Assembly: GCA_003640385.1 (NCBI GenBank)
Contig: RCAB01000029.1
Coordinates: 124,001 to 188,000, forward strand
Source: Setaria digitata
Taxonomy: Eukaryota > Nematoda > Chromadorea > Rhabditida > Setariidae
Direction: 5' to 3'
DNA: 64,000 nucleotides
Shown: one piece after another, positions 54,501 through 59,248 of the stretch
Position numbering within the stretch: the stretch's first letter is position 1
How the letters are laid out: every line of letters begins with the position of its first letter
Translations under genes and position numbers: made by a program
Notes under the pieces: generated by a model
Database searches by the model: none
Seen by the model: only the letters and a program-made list of their open reading frames with translations
What the model was told of the DNA's origin: nothing

Positions 54501-55805
54501 TCAGAATTCTTGAACTCATTAACTTTGAGATTATCAGTTATCTTGGAGACTATTAAAGACATCTGATTGATTATTAGCCTAATTAAATTCTGATAGTCAT
54601 AAATTGGCAGTACTGTTCTTTTCAGTTTACAATAGCAATGTGTTCATTTAATTTCAGGAAAGAATTGTTGTTTCTGTTTATGGAGCGATATCAGGAGGAT
54701 ATCTTTGAACGATTTACCTATCGTGATACTTACAACGAGGAACAAATAAGTCGAGTAGTAGCACAGATCGCATCTGCTCTTCATTGGATTCATTTCAGAG
54801 GGTATGATTTGAAGTTATTTAAAATGTGGCGTCGATCGTTCTATTCCTCACTCTTTCATATTTTACCAGTAATTACTTCTTATCTTAATTAAACGTATAT
54901 AATCCTTGTTCTAGTTTATTAATGAAGCGTAAGTGAACAAATGACGTGATTTTCAGTTACGTACATATGGATGTACAAGCAACCAATGTGTTATTTGCAT
55001 CTCGTCAGTCTTGGCAAATTAAGCTTACTGATTTTGGTTCAGCACAGAAAATTAGTTCTGAGATTAAGCGACCATCGAAACCAAATCTGTATTGGGCTTC
55101 ACCGGAAATACTGCGTACAGATGAGAAAAAAACTGCTATCACTGCCCAGACGGATATTTGGGGCCTTGGCGTGATTACTTTCTGCTTGTGAGTAGAAATT
55201 TTTTTTTTTTTTTGAAGTAGTGATAAGCGAAAATTTTATCAATTTTTTATGAAAAAGAAAATCGTATTTCGCTCCCTCTTTGTTCGAAGTGAAATGTGAA
55301 ACTTATAAAATATTAGTGATAAAGCATTTCTCTTAGATTTTCATAAATAGATTAATTTAGATTGAGTGGTTTCCATCCATTTGCTTCTGGCGATGATTCA
55401 GATGCTGAAATCAGGGAGAGTACCATTTATCAGAAATGCAATCCAAATTTAATCCAGGTACAAGCAACAGAGGAATCATTAAGATTTGTAACTTGGGCAT
55501 TGAAGAAGGATCCAATGTAAGTTGCCTTTCTCACTTCAACTGATCGTGAAATTTTGATTCCACTTTCATCCAAGTAGATTCATAATTTGTTTAAAAATTT
55601 TAACTTCAATTTCAGAAGACGTATGCGTACAGATGAAGCACTGACACATCGCTGGCTGAGTATGGATGCAGTAATGATCCGTCGACGTGAAACAATTAAT
55701 TATCCAAGTAGCCGACTTCGGAAAACGGCCATCTTGACGGCTGGTCCCATGAAAGATCTTCTGATTTCGCCTGGCAGTGATATGTTTTGTGACTATGGAC
55801 ACTAA
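3079..55805 (+). CDS. unc-89: UNC-89 / obscurin-like giant muscle protein (5'-partial, 117 exons)
   Basis: Giant sarcomeric M-line scaffold and signalling protein. Seen: 117 exons on the plus strand whose phases all agree, total 21,942 nt, one frame, stop TAA at 55803. Domain order is DH (C-terminal part), PH, about 55 Ig domains with one Fn3 after the 53rd, kinase 1, inter-kinase linker, Ig, Fn3, kinase 2. This order is specific to nematode UNC-89. The start codon, SH3 and N-terminal DH are outside the window. Introns are mostly 150-500 nt, the longest being 3.8 kb inside kinase 1. Three introns use GC donors. In the known family the Ig chain holds M-line partners, DH-PH acts on Rho GTPases and the kinases recruit further partners. 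Exon coordinates are given in the block entries. Identity is very secure; individual splice sites are predictions and a few are ambiguous (exons 89 and 105). Confidence 0.96.
4127..4560 (+). CDS. unc-89: unc-89 exons 3-4: pleckstrin-homology (PH) domain
   Basis: Exons 4127-4261 and 4392-4560. They encode DAFLVWEGEQEPTERYIFLF, then LMLTEKNSSKDPPSYKHYAT, then LDKYTIRLVQAEPD and a C-terminal helix with FIRQAWLKDIHEMKERD. The W in the last helix (QAW) is the hallmark of PH domains. In Dbl-family proteins the PH domain follows DH directly and modulates exchange activity and membrane or protein binding. Exon 4 ends in phase 1 and is followed by a 1.3 kb intron. Confidence 0.92.
4964..4985 (+). repeat. 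Perfect 9-bp hairpin with TGTT loop
   Basis: AGCACCAGT, loop TGTT, ACTGGTGCT, in unc-89 intron 4. As RNA the stem can be lengthened by G-U and U-A pairs on the outer side. Confidence 0.7.
5736..5814 (+). other. Candidate alternative first exon in unc-89 intron 4
   Basis: ATG at 5736 opens MVLRCMYIIELVDADEGGLE then LVDPSW, and a strong GTAAGT donor follows at 5815. Composition is coding-like within an AT-rich intron. The exon would end in phase 1, which cannot join exon 5 without a stop (T plus AA gives TAA) but can join exon 6 (T plus GT gives Cys), giving an Ig-chain form without DH-PH. No upstream AG acceptor is close, so it would act as a first exon rather than a cassette. Unproven. Confidence 0.3.
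5870..6213 (+). CDS. unc-89: unc-89 exons 5-6: Ser/Thr-rich linker after PH
   Basis: Exons 5870-5971 and 6106-6213. An acidic Ser/Thr-rich stretch (EQDMEVETISELDVTTSD...) leads into PEEGPPRKKIKSPPVISP and TSLYSGGSSSIDW. The basic-proline motif PPRKK(I/V)KSPPVISP is shared with C. elegans UNC-89 as I remember it. Both exons begin in phase 1 and have lengths divisible by three (102 and 108 nt), so either could be skipped without breaking the frame. It is probably a flexible, phosphorylatable linker between PH and Ig1. Confidence 0.87.
6462..11562 (+). CDS. unc-89: unc-89 exons 7-18: Ig domains 1-7
   Basis: Exons: 6462-6594, 6868-7046, 7788-7876, 8024-8266, 8580-8660, 8879-9007, 9187-9372, 9825-10043, 10158-10348, 10678-10888, 10980-11370, 11489-11562. 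Seven I-set Ig domains (residues about 262-967 of the visible protein), each with the core Trp (e.g. LPEITW, PEPELVW) and the D-x-G-x-Y motif or a variant (e.g. DTGRYTC, DTGVYTV). Most domains are split by an intron at or near the core Trp. Exon 18 ends with an acidic, Lys-containing tail (QEKEVTHEKTEEIK). In C. elegans the KSP-repeat region starts at this point; here the next exon is already Ig8. Confidence 0.92.
7047..7787 (+). other. unc-89 intron 8 (741 nt)
   Basis: AT-rich intron between the exon 8 donor (GTTAGA) and the exon 9 acceptor (TTTTAG). Nothing else is recognisable in it. Other unc-89 introns over 300 nt in which I see only AT-rich sequence: 3566-4126, 8267-8579, 9373-9824, 10349-10677, 12376-12689, 14559-14886, 15422-15852, 18887-19353, 22033-22512, 39139-39441, 48230-48748, 48986-49324, 49475-50213, 50361-50820. 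Confidence 0.6.
11769..17341 (+). CDS. unc-89: unc-89 exons 19-32: Ig domains 8-17
   Basis: Exons: 11769-11934, 12101-12375, 12690-12870, 13024-13274, 13589-13769, 13894-14246, 14347-14558, 14887-15118, 15250-15421, 15853-16016, 16164-16432, 16563-16671, 16756-16896, 17135-17341. Ten Ig domains, residues about 968-1938. Several lack the D-x-G-x-Y motif, having for example DMTGTIKC or KHAGEVVI, as in the same part of C. elegans UNC-89. Conserved segments such as IPVEFETSLCDAVCREGDTL and PRGEPPDFIEWLSNV anchor the alignment. The exon 23 acceptor lies beside the N at 13488, where a 109-bp direct copy repeats the acceptor and the first nine exon bases; I use the second copy because it reads on into the exon. 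Confidence 0.92.
13379..13597. repeat. 109-bp direct duplication around a single N (13488), overlapping an exon edge
   Basis: 13379-13487 and 13489-13597 differ by one base (TTTTTTTAC versus TTTTTCTAC). The copy includes the exon 23 splice acceptor and its first nine coding bases (GTTGAACCT), so the assembly shows two acceptors where the genome probably has one. Confidence 0.9.
17483..18886 (+). CDS. unc-89: unc-89 exons 33-37: acidic linker and Ig domains 18-19
   Basis: Exons: 17483-17573, 17746-17902, 17994-18178, 18459-18601, 18724-18886. Exon 33 is an acidic linker (PYTSDIFSESQTESEAMAEE). Ig18 begins RTPTPIMAPKFITKIKDTRA and carries paired Cys in GVCCKW. Ig19 begins FAPEFVVAMQDKTSKEAERV. 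The intron before exon 36 (18179-18458) holds an (AACAAT)n simple repeat. Confidence 0.92.
18351..18416. repeat. (AACAAT)n simple repeat in intron 35
   Basis: About four perfect AACAAT units (18371-18397) with degenerate AATAAC flanks, inside an unc-89 intron. Confidence 0.85.
19354..22032 (+). CDS. unc-89: unc-89 exon 38: 2.7-kb exon encoding nine Ig domains (20-28)
   Basis: A single uninterrupted exon of 2,679 nt (residues about 2185-3077), flanked by an acceptor at 19351-19353 and a GT donor at 22033. It holds nine Ig domains starting near APQFTRHIN, RKLVLTDVL, APQFTEKLS, APQITKQLS, EPHFSEGLK, IPRFTEGLE, APSFTDELG, KPIFIEPLE and IGFIQPLND. Domains 22-26 are very alike: each carries G(K/V)P-x-P-x-V-x-W and D-x-G-x-Y-(S/T)-C-(K/V)-A, and 23-25 share VVGKPxP. 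This points to tandem duplication inside the exon. The upstream boundary follows from the in-frame join of exon 37 (phase 1) to AEAPQFT. The open frame runs past the donor to a TAG at 22098, but homology stops at the donor. Confidence 0.95.
22513..24874 (+). CDS. unc-89: unc-89 exons 39-45: Ig domains 29-32
   Basis: Exons: 22513-22667, 22925-23146, 23307-23550, 23685-23827, 24003-24095, 24396-24577, 24666-24874. Domains start near PPEFVELLKSCTV, APDFTEPIRPVTV, APTFLKTLEGTNV and SPEFLQELKAVQA. Exon 40 keeps the motif EYQCDAVNKYGSAWTTGP. Ig31 and Ig32 stand where C. elegans, as I recall it, has a single Ig before the LETLKLKKGL segment, so one is probably an extra domain. Confidence 0.92.
25038..31081 (+). 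CDS. unc-89: unc-89 exons 46-63: Ig domains 33-42 (charged, KGLEDQ-type)
   Basis: Exons: 25038-25179, 25442-25661, 25926-26136, 26376-26478, 26615-26723, 26960-27123, 27243-27360, 27575-27738, 27868-27985, 28068-28208, 28389-28586, 28787-29020, 29281-29382, 29508-29641, 29859-30071, 30221-30338, 30554-30766, 30949-31081. Ten short Ig domains that begin with KGLxDQ-like strands and have the core VKWYKNG. Many lack the second core Cys, with AEYKVVLA or DYKVTLSN in its place. Domains 36 and 37 are nearly repeated, with exon pairs of 164 and 118 nt. Exon 48 must end at a GC donor (26137) to stay in frame. Acceptors of exons 58 and 59 are AAG. Confidence 0.9.
31166..34926 (+). CDS. unc-89: unc-89 exons 64-76: Ig domains 43-49
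   Basis: Exons: 31166-31295, 31399-31698, 31785-32109, 32191-32359, 32476-32757, 32933-33104, 33206-33381, 33443-33587, 33804-33885, 34092-34188, 34304-34384, 34519-34683, 34821-34926. Seven well-conserved I-set domains; starts include GATFVTPLDDVDV, GPKFVIPLKDVIA, PPKFNVPLWDRRI, APRFNPPLTDKFA, EPFFTKGLVDKWL, APRFIIPLQDITV and PPRFTITMGDARA. Exon 75 ends at a GC donor (34684); without splicing there the frame would hit TAG after ...GIFLKMN. Exon 70 uses an AAG acceptor. Confidence 0.92.
33619..33650. repeat. 32-bp imperfect palindrome centred on GGTACC
   Basis: The left arm ACTATGACATCATGG mirrors the right arm with two mismatches per side, both compatible with G-U pairing in RNA. It lies in the intron between the two halves of Ig48. 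Confidence 0.65.
35256..37524 (+). CDS. unc-89: unc-89 exons 77-84: Ig domains 50-53
   Basis: Exons: 35256-35427, 35542-35671, 35767-35963, 36116-36248, 36581-36687, 36756-37039, 37140-37251, 37341-37524. Four Ig domains starting APRVIIPLEGIKI, APGFSVPLIMKRA, KPRIRRGLYNMSV and PPGFIRQLKNKHV. They are among the best conserved parts of the gene (e.g. RIQSCGGGSHA, KPRIRRGLYNMS). They sit directly before the first Fn3 domain. Confidence 0.93.
37674..38371 (+). CDS. unc-89: unc-89 exons 85-87: linker, first fibronectin type III domain and spacer
   Basis: Exons: 37674-37766, 37868-38025, 38134-38371. The linker reads PLLDSIKFDGSVDVTPYLTE. The Fn3 domain has the Trp core LTLSWIPTKRAPPRYPQVTY, the strand YVIEIRELPEKEW and the final KSYQFRIRAENIYGIS with the Y-x-F-R-x-x-A-x-N signature. 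A Pro-rich spacer (SPPSRLMAPPPPVLDKN) follows and leads to PLLDPYAERALDQAYAEQY. Almost unchanged from C. elegans as I recall it. Confidence 0.94.
38453..39610 (+). CDS. unc-89: unc-89 exons 88-91: Ig domains 54-55
   Basis: Exons: 38453-38606, 38711-38850, 39026-39138, 39442-39610. Ig54 begins CAPWFAPGVEEKRFCGENDS; Ig55 begins RPRFTQPLINKVV and ends TTSCTVTVE. Exon 89 has two adjacent in-frame donors (GT at 38848 and at 38851), adding or omitting one Gly; I chose 38850 as the end because GTATGT is the better donor. Exon 90 ends at a GC donor (AAG then GCAAGT, 39139), the only join that keeps ELKWMK-EWRPIVESSRV in frame. Confidence 0.92.
39611..40706 (+). other. unc-89 intron 91 (1.1 kb)
   Basis: The intron runs from the end of Ig55 to the pre-kinase exon. 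No coding exon is seen. It is less A/T-biased than most introns. Its position just before the exon with the alternative stop makes it a plausible place for isoform control, but no motif proves this. Confidence 0.5.
40707..40840 (+). CDS. unc-89: unc-89 exon 92: pre-kinase exon with alternative stop (kinase-less isoform)
   Basis: The exon begins after a CAG acceptor (40704-40706) and reads ADDDFSNMHEIRKRKPRVAL, then EARKVREIYEIDENDEK. Two fates are visible. (1) Splicing at GT 40816 joins kinase 1 in phase 2, as in the long UNC-89-B form of C. elegans. (2) Reading on gives KYEYDASN then TGA (40838-40840), followed by non-coding sequence and an AATAAA at 41350. A large form without kinases (UNC-89-A) is known in C. 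elegans, so an alternative 3' end here is expected. The exon itself is certain; use of the stop is inferred. Confidence 0.8.
40841..42309 (+). other. Candidate 3' UTR of kinase-less form, and intron 92
   Basis: If the stop at 40838 is used, this is the 3' UTR up to the poly(A) signal near 41350. In the full-length form it is part of a 1.5-kb intron ending at the AG before 42310. It contains T and A runs, a TATATG microsatellite (about 41441-41480) and a CTCTCTCTCTC stretch at about 41940. No coding exon is seen. Confidence 0.5.
41350..41355 (+). terminator. Poly(A) signal for the kinase-less unc-89 form
   Basis: AATAAA 510 nt after the alternative stop at 40838-40840, followed by A-rich sequence. 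It would serve the form that ends at that stop. Another AATAAA lies at about 41708. Confidence 0.4.
42310..47950 (+). CDS. unc-89: unc-89 exons 93-97: protein kinase 1 (predicted pseudokinase)
   Basis: Exons: 42310-42501, 46285-46497, 47294-47425, 47525-47677, 47833-47950. MLCK/titin-like kinase fold, residues about 6013-6282. N-lobe GAPFHVTERATGRRFLAQLR, then NIVQLHQAIMDQGIAVLVYE, catalytic loop HLDIRPEVILLQDD (46424 on), LADFGQSR (DFG at 46481-46489), SPEFVSPEIAAG, DLWSVGTLTYVLLSGISPF and the C-lobe DPRSRLNIDEALRHPWL. Missing residues: the ATP-binding Lys is replaced (A-Q-L in FLAQL, Leu at 42377-42379), the helix-C Glu is Asn, and the Asn of the catalytic loop is Val (46445-46447). Phosphotransfer is therefore unlikely and a scaffold role is inferred. 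A 3.8-kb intron, the largest in the gene, splits the N-lobe. Confidence 0.93.
42502..46284 (+). other. unc-89 intron 93 (3.8 kb) inside kinase 1
   Basis: This is the largest intron of the gene and splits the kinase 1 N-lobe between ...LVYE and NANRSLLDSL. AT-rich, with homopolymers, an ATCAG short tandem repeat (45155-45179) and a 40-bp local duplication at 45561-45617. No exon or RNA gene was recognised. The in-frame ATG at 46253 near its 3' end suggests an internal promoter for a short kinase isoform. Confidence 0.5.
46253..46497 (+). CDS. unc-89: Candidate alternative first exon of a short kinase isoform
   Basis: An ATG at 46253 (MTSSLLDFTLSANRSLLDSL) is in frame with exon 94 and reads straight through its acceptor at 46284, with no stop between. 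A transcript starting late in the 3.8-kb intron could encode a product with most of kinase 1, the inter-kinase region, Ig, Fn3 and kinase 2. C. elegans makes small kinase-containing UNC-89 isoforms from an internal promoter, one lacking part of kinase 1, which fits this position. The acceptor is the weak AAG. No core promoter is demonstrable by eye; an A/T-rich TATAAAAAA stretch directly precedes the ATG. Confidence 0.4.
46498..47293 (+). other. unc-89 intron 94 (796 nt)
   Basis: Intron in the kinase 1 activation segment region, between LADFGQS(R) and the exon coding RLIRGKVIANIMGSPEF. One ORF (46747-46962) is T-rich with no recognisable protein. Nothing else seen. Confidence 0.6.
48173..52380 (+). 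CDS. unc-89: unc-89 exons 98-107: inter-kinase region
   Basis: Exons: 48173-48229, 48749-48985, 49325-49474, 50214-50360, 50821-50911, 51008-51102, 51241-51420, 51573-51680, 51961-52118, 52232-52380. About 457 residues, low complexity but with conserved islands: ERRVFVQQTPSEQLL, YGIYDYLRI, REIEEEIANRILSDISEE, DPSIPVGAPLFLEGL, GTKSPVVLLSPK, a basic coiled-coil-like EEMKKRRRKE, and DITVRERRR. Exon 101 is Ser/Lys-rich (RQTRQKKSRSKSSTPQ). Exon 105 could start at 51567 or 51573 because two AG sites lie in frame; I prefer 51573 (TTACAG). In C. elegans this region binds regulatory partners. The Gln/Pro-rich stretch I remember there is not seen here. Confidence 0.88.
52490..53513 (+). CDS. unc-89: unc-89 exons 108-111: Ig domain 56 and second fibronectin type III domain
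   Basis: Exons: 52490-52644, 52776-52905, 52987-53118, 53337-53513. The Ig reads GPVFRDRLKDIAFIENGSEV, VVGNPQPTVEWFF and DLGEYACVASNEHGL. The Fn3 begins APPGRPEVELSSDTEVFITW and ends QFRVIAKNEFGWGAPSLTSR. This Ig-Fn3 pair preceding a kinase is the arrangement seen in twitchin, titin and UNC-89, where it sits immediately N-terminal to the catalytic domain. Confidence 0.93.
53774..53988 (+). CDS. unc-89: unc-89 exon 112: acidic linker before kinase 2
   Basis: The exon encodes SPKLQIDRLQRQCRVCVVSK, then a very acidic segment (IMEEDEEKEEAEGTASKAQT) and DDPQRRFH, where the kinase N-lobe begins. The GAPKLQID-like start and the DDPxxRF end match the C. elegans linker as I recall it. Phase 1 in and phase 0 out. 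Confidence 0.88.
54179..55805 (+). CDS. unc-89: unc-89 exons 113-117: protein kinase 2 and C-terminus
   Basis: Exons: 54179-54372, 54658-54801, 54957-55187, 55361-55516, 55616-55805. A titin/MLCK-like kinase. A degenerate Gly loop PRGRFGKI is followed by CVAKIRN (ATP Lys at 54266-54268), helix-C FEAMKDCQQENVARL, the HMDVQATN catalytic loop (HMD at 54964-54972, Asn at 54985-54987), LTDFGSAQ (DFG at 55030-55038), WASPEIL and TDIWGLGVITFCLLSGFHPF. All residues needed for catalysis are present, so it is probably active, unlike kinase 1. The tail MIRRRETINYPSSRLRKTAI resembles C. elegans; the last 20 or so residues diverge and end at TAA 55803-55805. Confidence 0.95.
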
Positions 55806-58000
55806 TTATCTTGAAAATTTTTATAGGTTAATTATATCAGTAAGCTATTAAAGAAAATGAAATTTCACTTTCAAATTGAAAGTTGTTTAAATTTAACACC
55901 AAGTTATACATTTACTGCATTTTGCAATTTGTTACTTATTTTCTATTTTGCCAGTGCTTAGTCCTAGAACATTCTTTCGTTATACAAGATGATTAATTGA
56001 GATTTTTTTCTTATTCCAGTTTCTGAGATTTTGTGCTAGATTAAGATCTAAGAAGCGAACTTGCCGTTGGATAAACATATCGCATGATATCATTTGAAAA
56101 ATTTAACTAAGAGAAAAAGTTTTCAAATAAAAATCCTTGAAGTTCGAAAAATTTGTGTTGATATGTTGAAACTAAGATAAATTTTCTTTACAGTTTACAA
56201 ATAACCTTTAGGTTCAATAACAGATTAATGAAGTGCTTGATAGTGTGAAATTTTTTCTGATACTTAGAAATAGAGTTAGCTATTATTACAGTTCTGGAGA
56301 TAATGTTTAAAATGACCTTGATAAGATTGCTGATCGGTTCATCATTCATTCATATATTGCTTAGTATGCTAATTTGATTACAGCTACTTGTTTCATTCTT
56401 TATTAATTTCAATTTTATCTCTGCTCGAAAATTGAAGTCTTACTGTCTTGGTCCGTCGAAACGAATGCGCCTTCGTTATTTGTTAATAAAGTCTAGCTAT
56501 AGTGTAAAAAAACTCTTGCACTTGCAAATCACAAACAGACAACAATTGGCTTAAATAAAATTCTGATTTTCAGAGTCATACTTAGAGACTAATCTGGTAA
56601 AGATAACTGAAAATAAATCGGTGATACGATGAGTACTTCAGTAAATGCAACAAGGGCTAAATTCAACGAGTAATAAATTTGCATCAGTTTATGTGATTTT
56701 ACAAGAACAAGGAATACAAATATACTGCTGGGGAGTGTGAAATTTTAATCTTTTTCAGTAAAATTTAAACGAAATCTTAAAGATTAGTAACAGAATGATG
56801 ATAATGCAGTATTTCTCAACAGCAAATGATAAATACTCTTGTTGTTCGAGTGTTAAAATCATTCTACCTGTTAAGTTAATGATCATTTACGAACGATCCA
56901 GTTGATCGTTTCGCCCCATCTTTATTTATTTTTTTATTTTTTTTTAGTGTTAAAATAGATTAATTCATTTTTACAATAAGCATTAGTGGCTAAAAGAGTG
57001 GCAAAGTCACTTACACCTATTGATGAATAGCTCAGTTTGAGAAAGAGCTTATTATTTAATTAAAATTGAGAAAACACTGGAATTTGATACGGATCTACTG
57101 CATATAATTAGTAGGAGTTGCCGTTAGGATCTGTTAAGGCCCACGAGGTGAATGAATATTTTTGCGCAATAATCCAGGTGAAACTGCTTCATTAGCACTA
57201 CCTGTAGGAGTTGATTTGATTTAAATATACCGAACAATGCATTTTAATATTTTTGCGTTCAGAACAACTGGAATTCAATATCTCTCCACAGCTGTCAATG
57301 TGTTTAGTTACTTTTCCTAGTAAAATAAAATCTCGAGTTGGCCAGGAACTTGACCATGTTAAGATTCAGTCAAACACCTGAGCTGAAATTATTTAATTTG
57401 TACCTATAAGAGACATTAGTTAATGAGCTTGGTAATCTAGAAGAATTTGATAATACTAACAGCTTCTTTCTGATAGCATTACTAGCTCCTGATCGATCGG
57501 CACGGTAGCTTTGGTCTAATGCTTATTTCTTAATAATATATTATTAAAAATAAGATTATACTTCATTTCTTCCGAATCTTTTTTAAAATTTTAAATATTC
57601 AGATAAAAAAGGAACTAATAATTTGTATTGATAATAATGCAATTTATCACAAAGTTATAATTTATAACTCTTCATCACTATCAACCTTATTATTATGATA
57701 TCATGATCATTTTAAATAACAATAATGATTACTTTTTTCATGATTATTTTGATACCATTCATGAACAAGCATACCACCTAACTGTGTCACTATTATCGTA
57801 AGCAAAGAATTTGATTATTGTATAATAAAATTACATTATCATTATTAACGCTTTTATTATTATCACCACAGTATTATTATCACTACTTATTAGCAAATTA
57901 GTTGCAATCAATCAGTTTCTAACACTAACTGTACAGGAAACCTTTTTTATTAACAAAGAAACAAAGGTAAAAAGCATTTAGTATGTTTATTTCTTAACAG
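55806..58000 (+). other. unc-89 3' UTR and downstream intergenic DNA
   Basis: AT-rich and non-coding. Poly(A) signals AATAAA occur at 56126-56131 and 56485-56490, so the 3' UTR is about 0.3-0.7 kb. Beyond 56500 I see only scattered A/T-rich repeats (e.g. TTATTATT and ATGATATCAT clusters near 57690-57890), leading to the acceptor of the orphan exon at 58001. Confidence 0.55.
56126..56131 (+). terminator. Poly(A) signal of unc-89 (proximal)
   Basis: AATAAA about 320 nt after the stop codon at 55803. A second copy sits at 56485-56490 (in GTTAATAAAGTC); either may be used. Confidence 0.45.
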
Positions 58001-58087
58001 TTTGCATCATCGAAGGAGCGGAATGACGACGACTGGGCTGATTTTAAGTTGCATCTCAACACCTATGGATTGGCTGGTTCCCTGTGA
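58001..58087 (+). CDS. Orphan coding-like terminal exon
   Basis: After an acceptor-like TTCTTAACAG (57991-58000) there is an 87-nt open frame, FASSKERNDDDWADFKLHLN then TYGLAGSL and TGA at 58085. GC content and codon use are far above the flanking DNA, and an AATAAA follows at about 58208. It could be an alternative last exon of unc-89 (2.2 kb beyond its stop; the phase-0 GT after WLSMDA in exon 117 would join in frame), or the last exon of another gene. No matching upstream exon was found between 55806 and 58000. Confidence 0.35.
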   Translation, partial: FASSKERNDDDWADFKLHLNTYGLAGSL

Positions 58088-58280
58088 AATATAAATTTTT
58101 CAATTTCACTTTTTTCTTCATTCATCCTCGTTTCATCATCCTCTATTCATTTCTTCACTCTCTTCCGCTCAACTGATAAAAAGAATACAGCCTCAGAGGA
58201 TTTTCAAAATAAAAGAAGAAAAAGCAAAGTGATCCTGGGAAGTTTTGTTGCTGTTACAGCTTATTTCAAACTTTCTCAAA

Positions 58281-58316
58281 GAGAGAGGGAGAGAGAGAGA
58301 GAGAGAGAGAGAGGGA
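58281..58316. repeat. (GA)n microsatellite
   Basis: A GA/GGA dinucleotide tract downstream of the orphan exon. It creates the Arg-Glu-rich part of a spurious ORF. Confidence 0.9.
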
Positions 58317-58980
58317 AGGAAGAAGAGCACAGGGAGTAAACAATATCGGTTTTGTTTAGCTGAAGCATCCGAGAAACTAACTACCCATCGGTTGGGTTGT
58401 TTGAGGGTGAAGACACCTTGTTGTTCTCTTAGCTTAGCTCTTTCACTTCATTTTGCCCTTACCGTTACCCGTTCCCTTACCCTTTCACCCCACTGTTATC
58501 CTTTTACCCTTGCTACTTCCTTCATCTTTTGCCCAAACATCCCAATCATTTATTCCATTTAACCGTGATGTGATTTAGCTCCTGTCCTTCGTACTTTCCT
58601 CATTCTTCTCTTGAATATTCGAAATTATTTTGCCGAATTGTGCTTACTTTTCAAAGGAGCCTTCCACTCCTGCCCATCATTTATCACTGAAGAAGAACTC
58701 GTTGATGAACTTCTTGCCTTCTTCTTCCACTACATCATTGCCTAAACTTCTTGAACAAACCAACTTATCACACTCCTTTGCCAGCTGAGATTCCTCCTAT
58801 TAGACCATCCAACTTACCCAAAATGCTACCCATCTTTATTCCCATTTCCTTTACTGCTTACCGAACCTTTTCATTCTTTCAGAAGATTTATCAATTTTTG
58901 CTAATTCACATTTTCATTTCATTTTTTTTTTTTTTTCATTTCCAAAGATAAAAAAAAGAAAAAAATTATTTAAAAAAAAG

Positions 58981-59092
58981 GGAAATAAAAATATCCGTAG
59001 GATGTACTAATCATAATAACACCAAATAATAAGCNAAAGGAAATAAAAATATCCGTAGGATGTACTAATCATAATAACACCAAATAATAAGC
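58981..59092. repeat. 54-bp direct duplication around a single N (59035)
   Basis: 58981-59034 and 59039-59092 are identical (starting GGAAATAAAAATATCCG). An N and four bases lie between them. Same artefact pattern as the other four N sites. Confidence 0.9.
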
Positions 59093-59218
59093 CATTGTTT
59101 TTTTTTCCTAGCATTCGAAGAAATGAAGCATCCTAATGAGATTGCTTGTTTGAATTTATTTAATTCCTTGCTTCTTTTCGCCTTAATGCTTTTTTACCTC
59201 ACCGATTGACGAAAACAT

Positions 59219-59248
59219 TTGATTGATTGATTGATTGCTTGATTGATC
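59219..59248. repeat. (GATT)n tetranucleotide repeat
   Basis: About six GATT-like units, some interrupted (GCTTGATTGATCG). Intergenic. Confidence 0.85.

Noticed and set aside
56430..56500. GC-richer stretch ending in AATAAAG
   Set aside because: Stops in the plus frames around it; better explained as 3' UTR with a poly(A) signal.
58440..58520. CCTTACCC-like words that could suggest telomeric repeat
   Set aside because: The units are irregular and not a nematode TTAGGC array; they are part of the pyrimidine-rich tract.
58245..58562. ORF with an Arg-Glu repeat
   Set aside because: The repeat is produced by the (GA)n microsatellite, and the rest is pyrimidine-rich with no protein signature.
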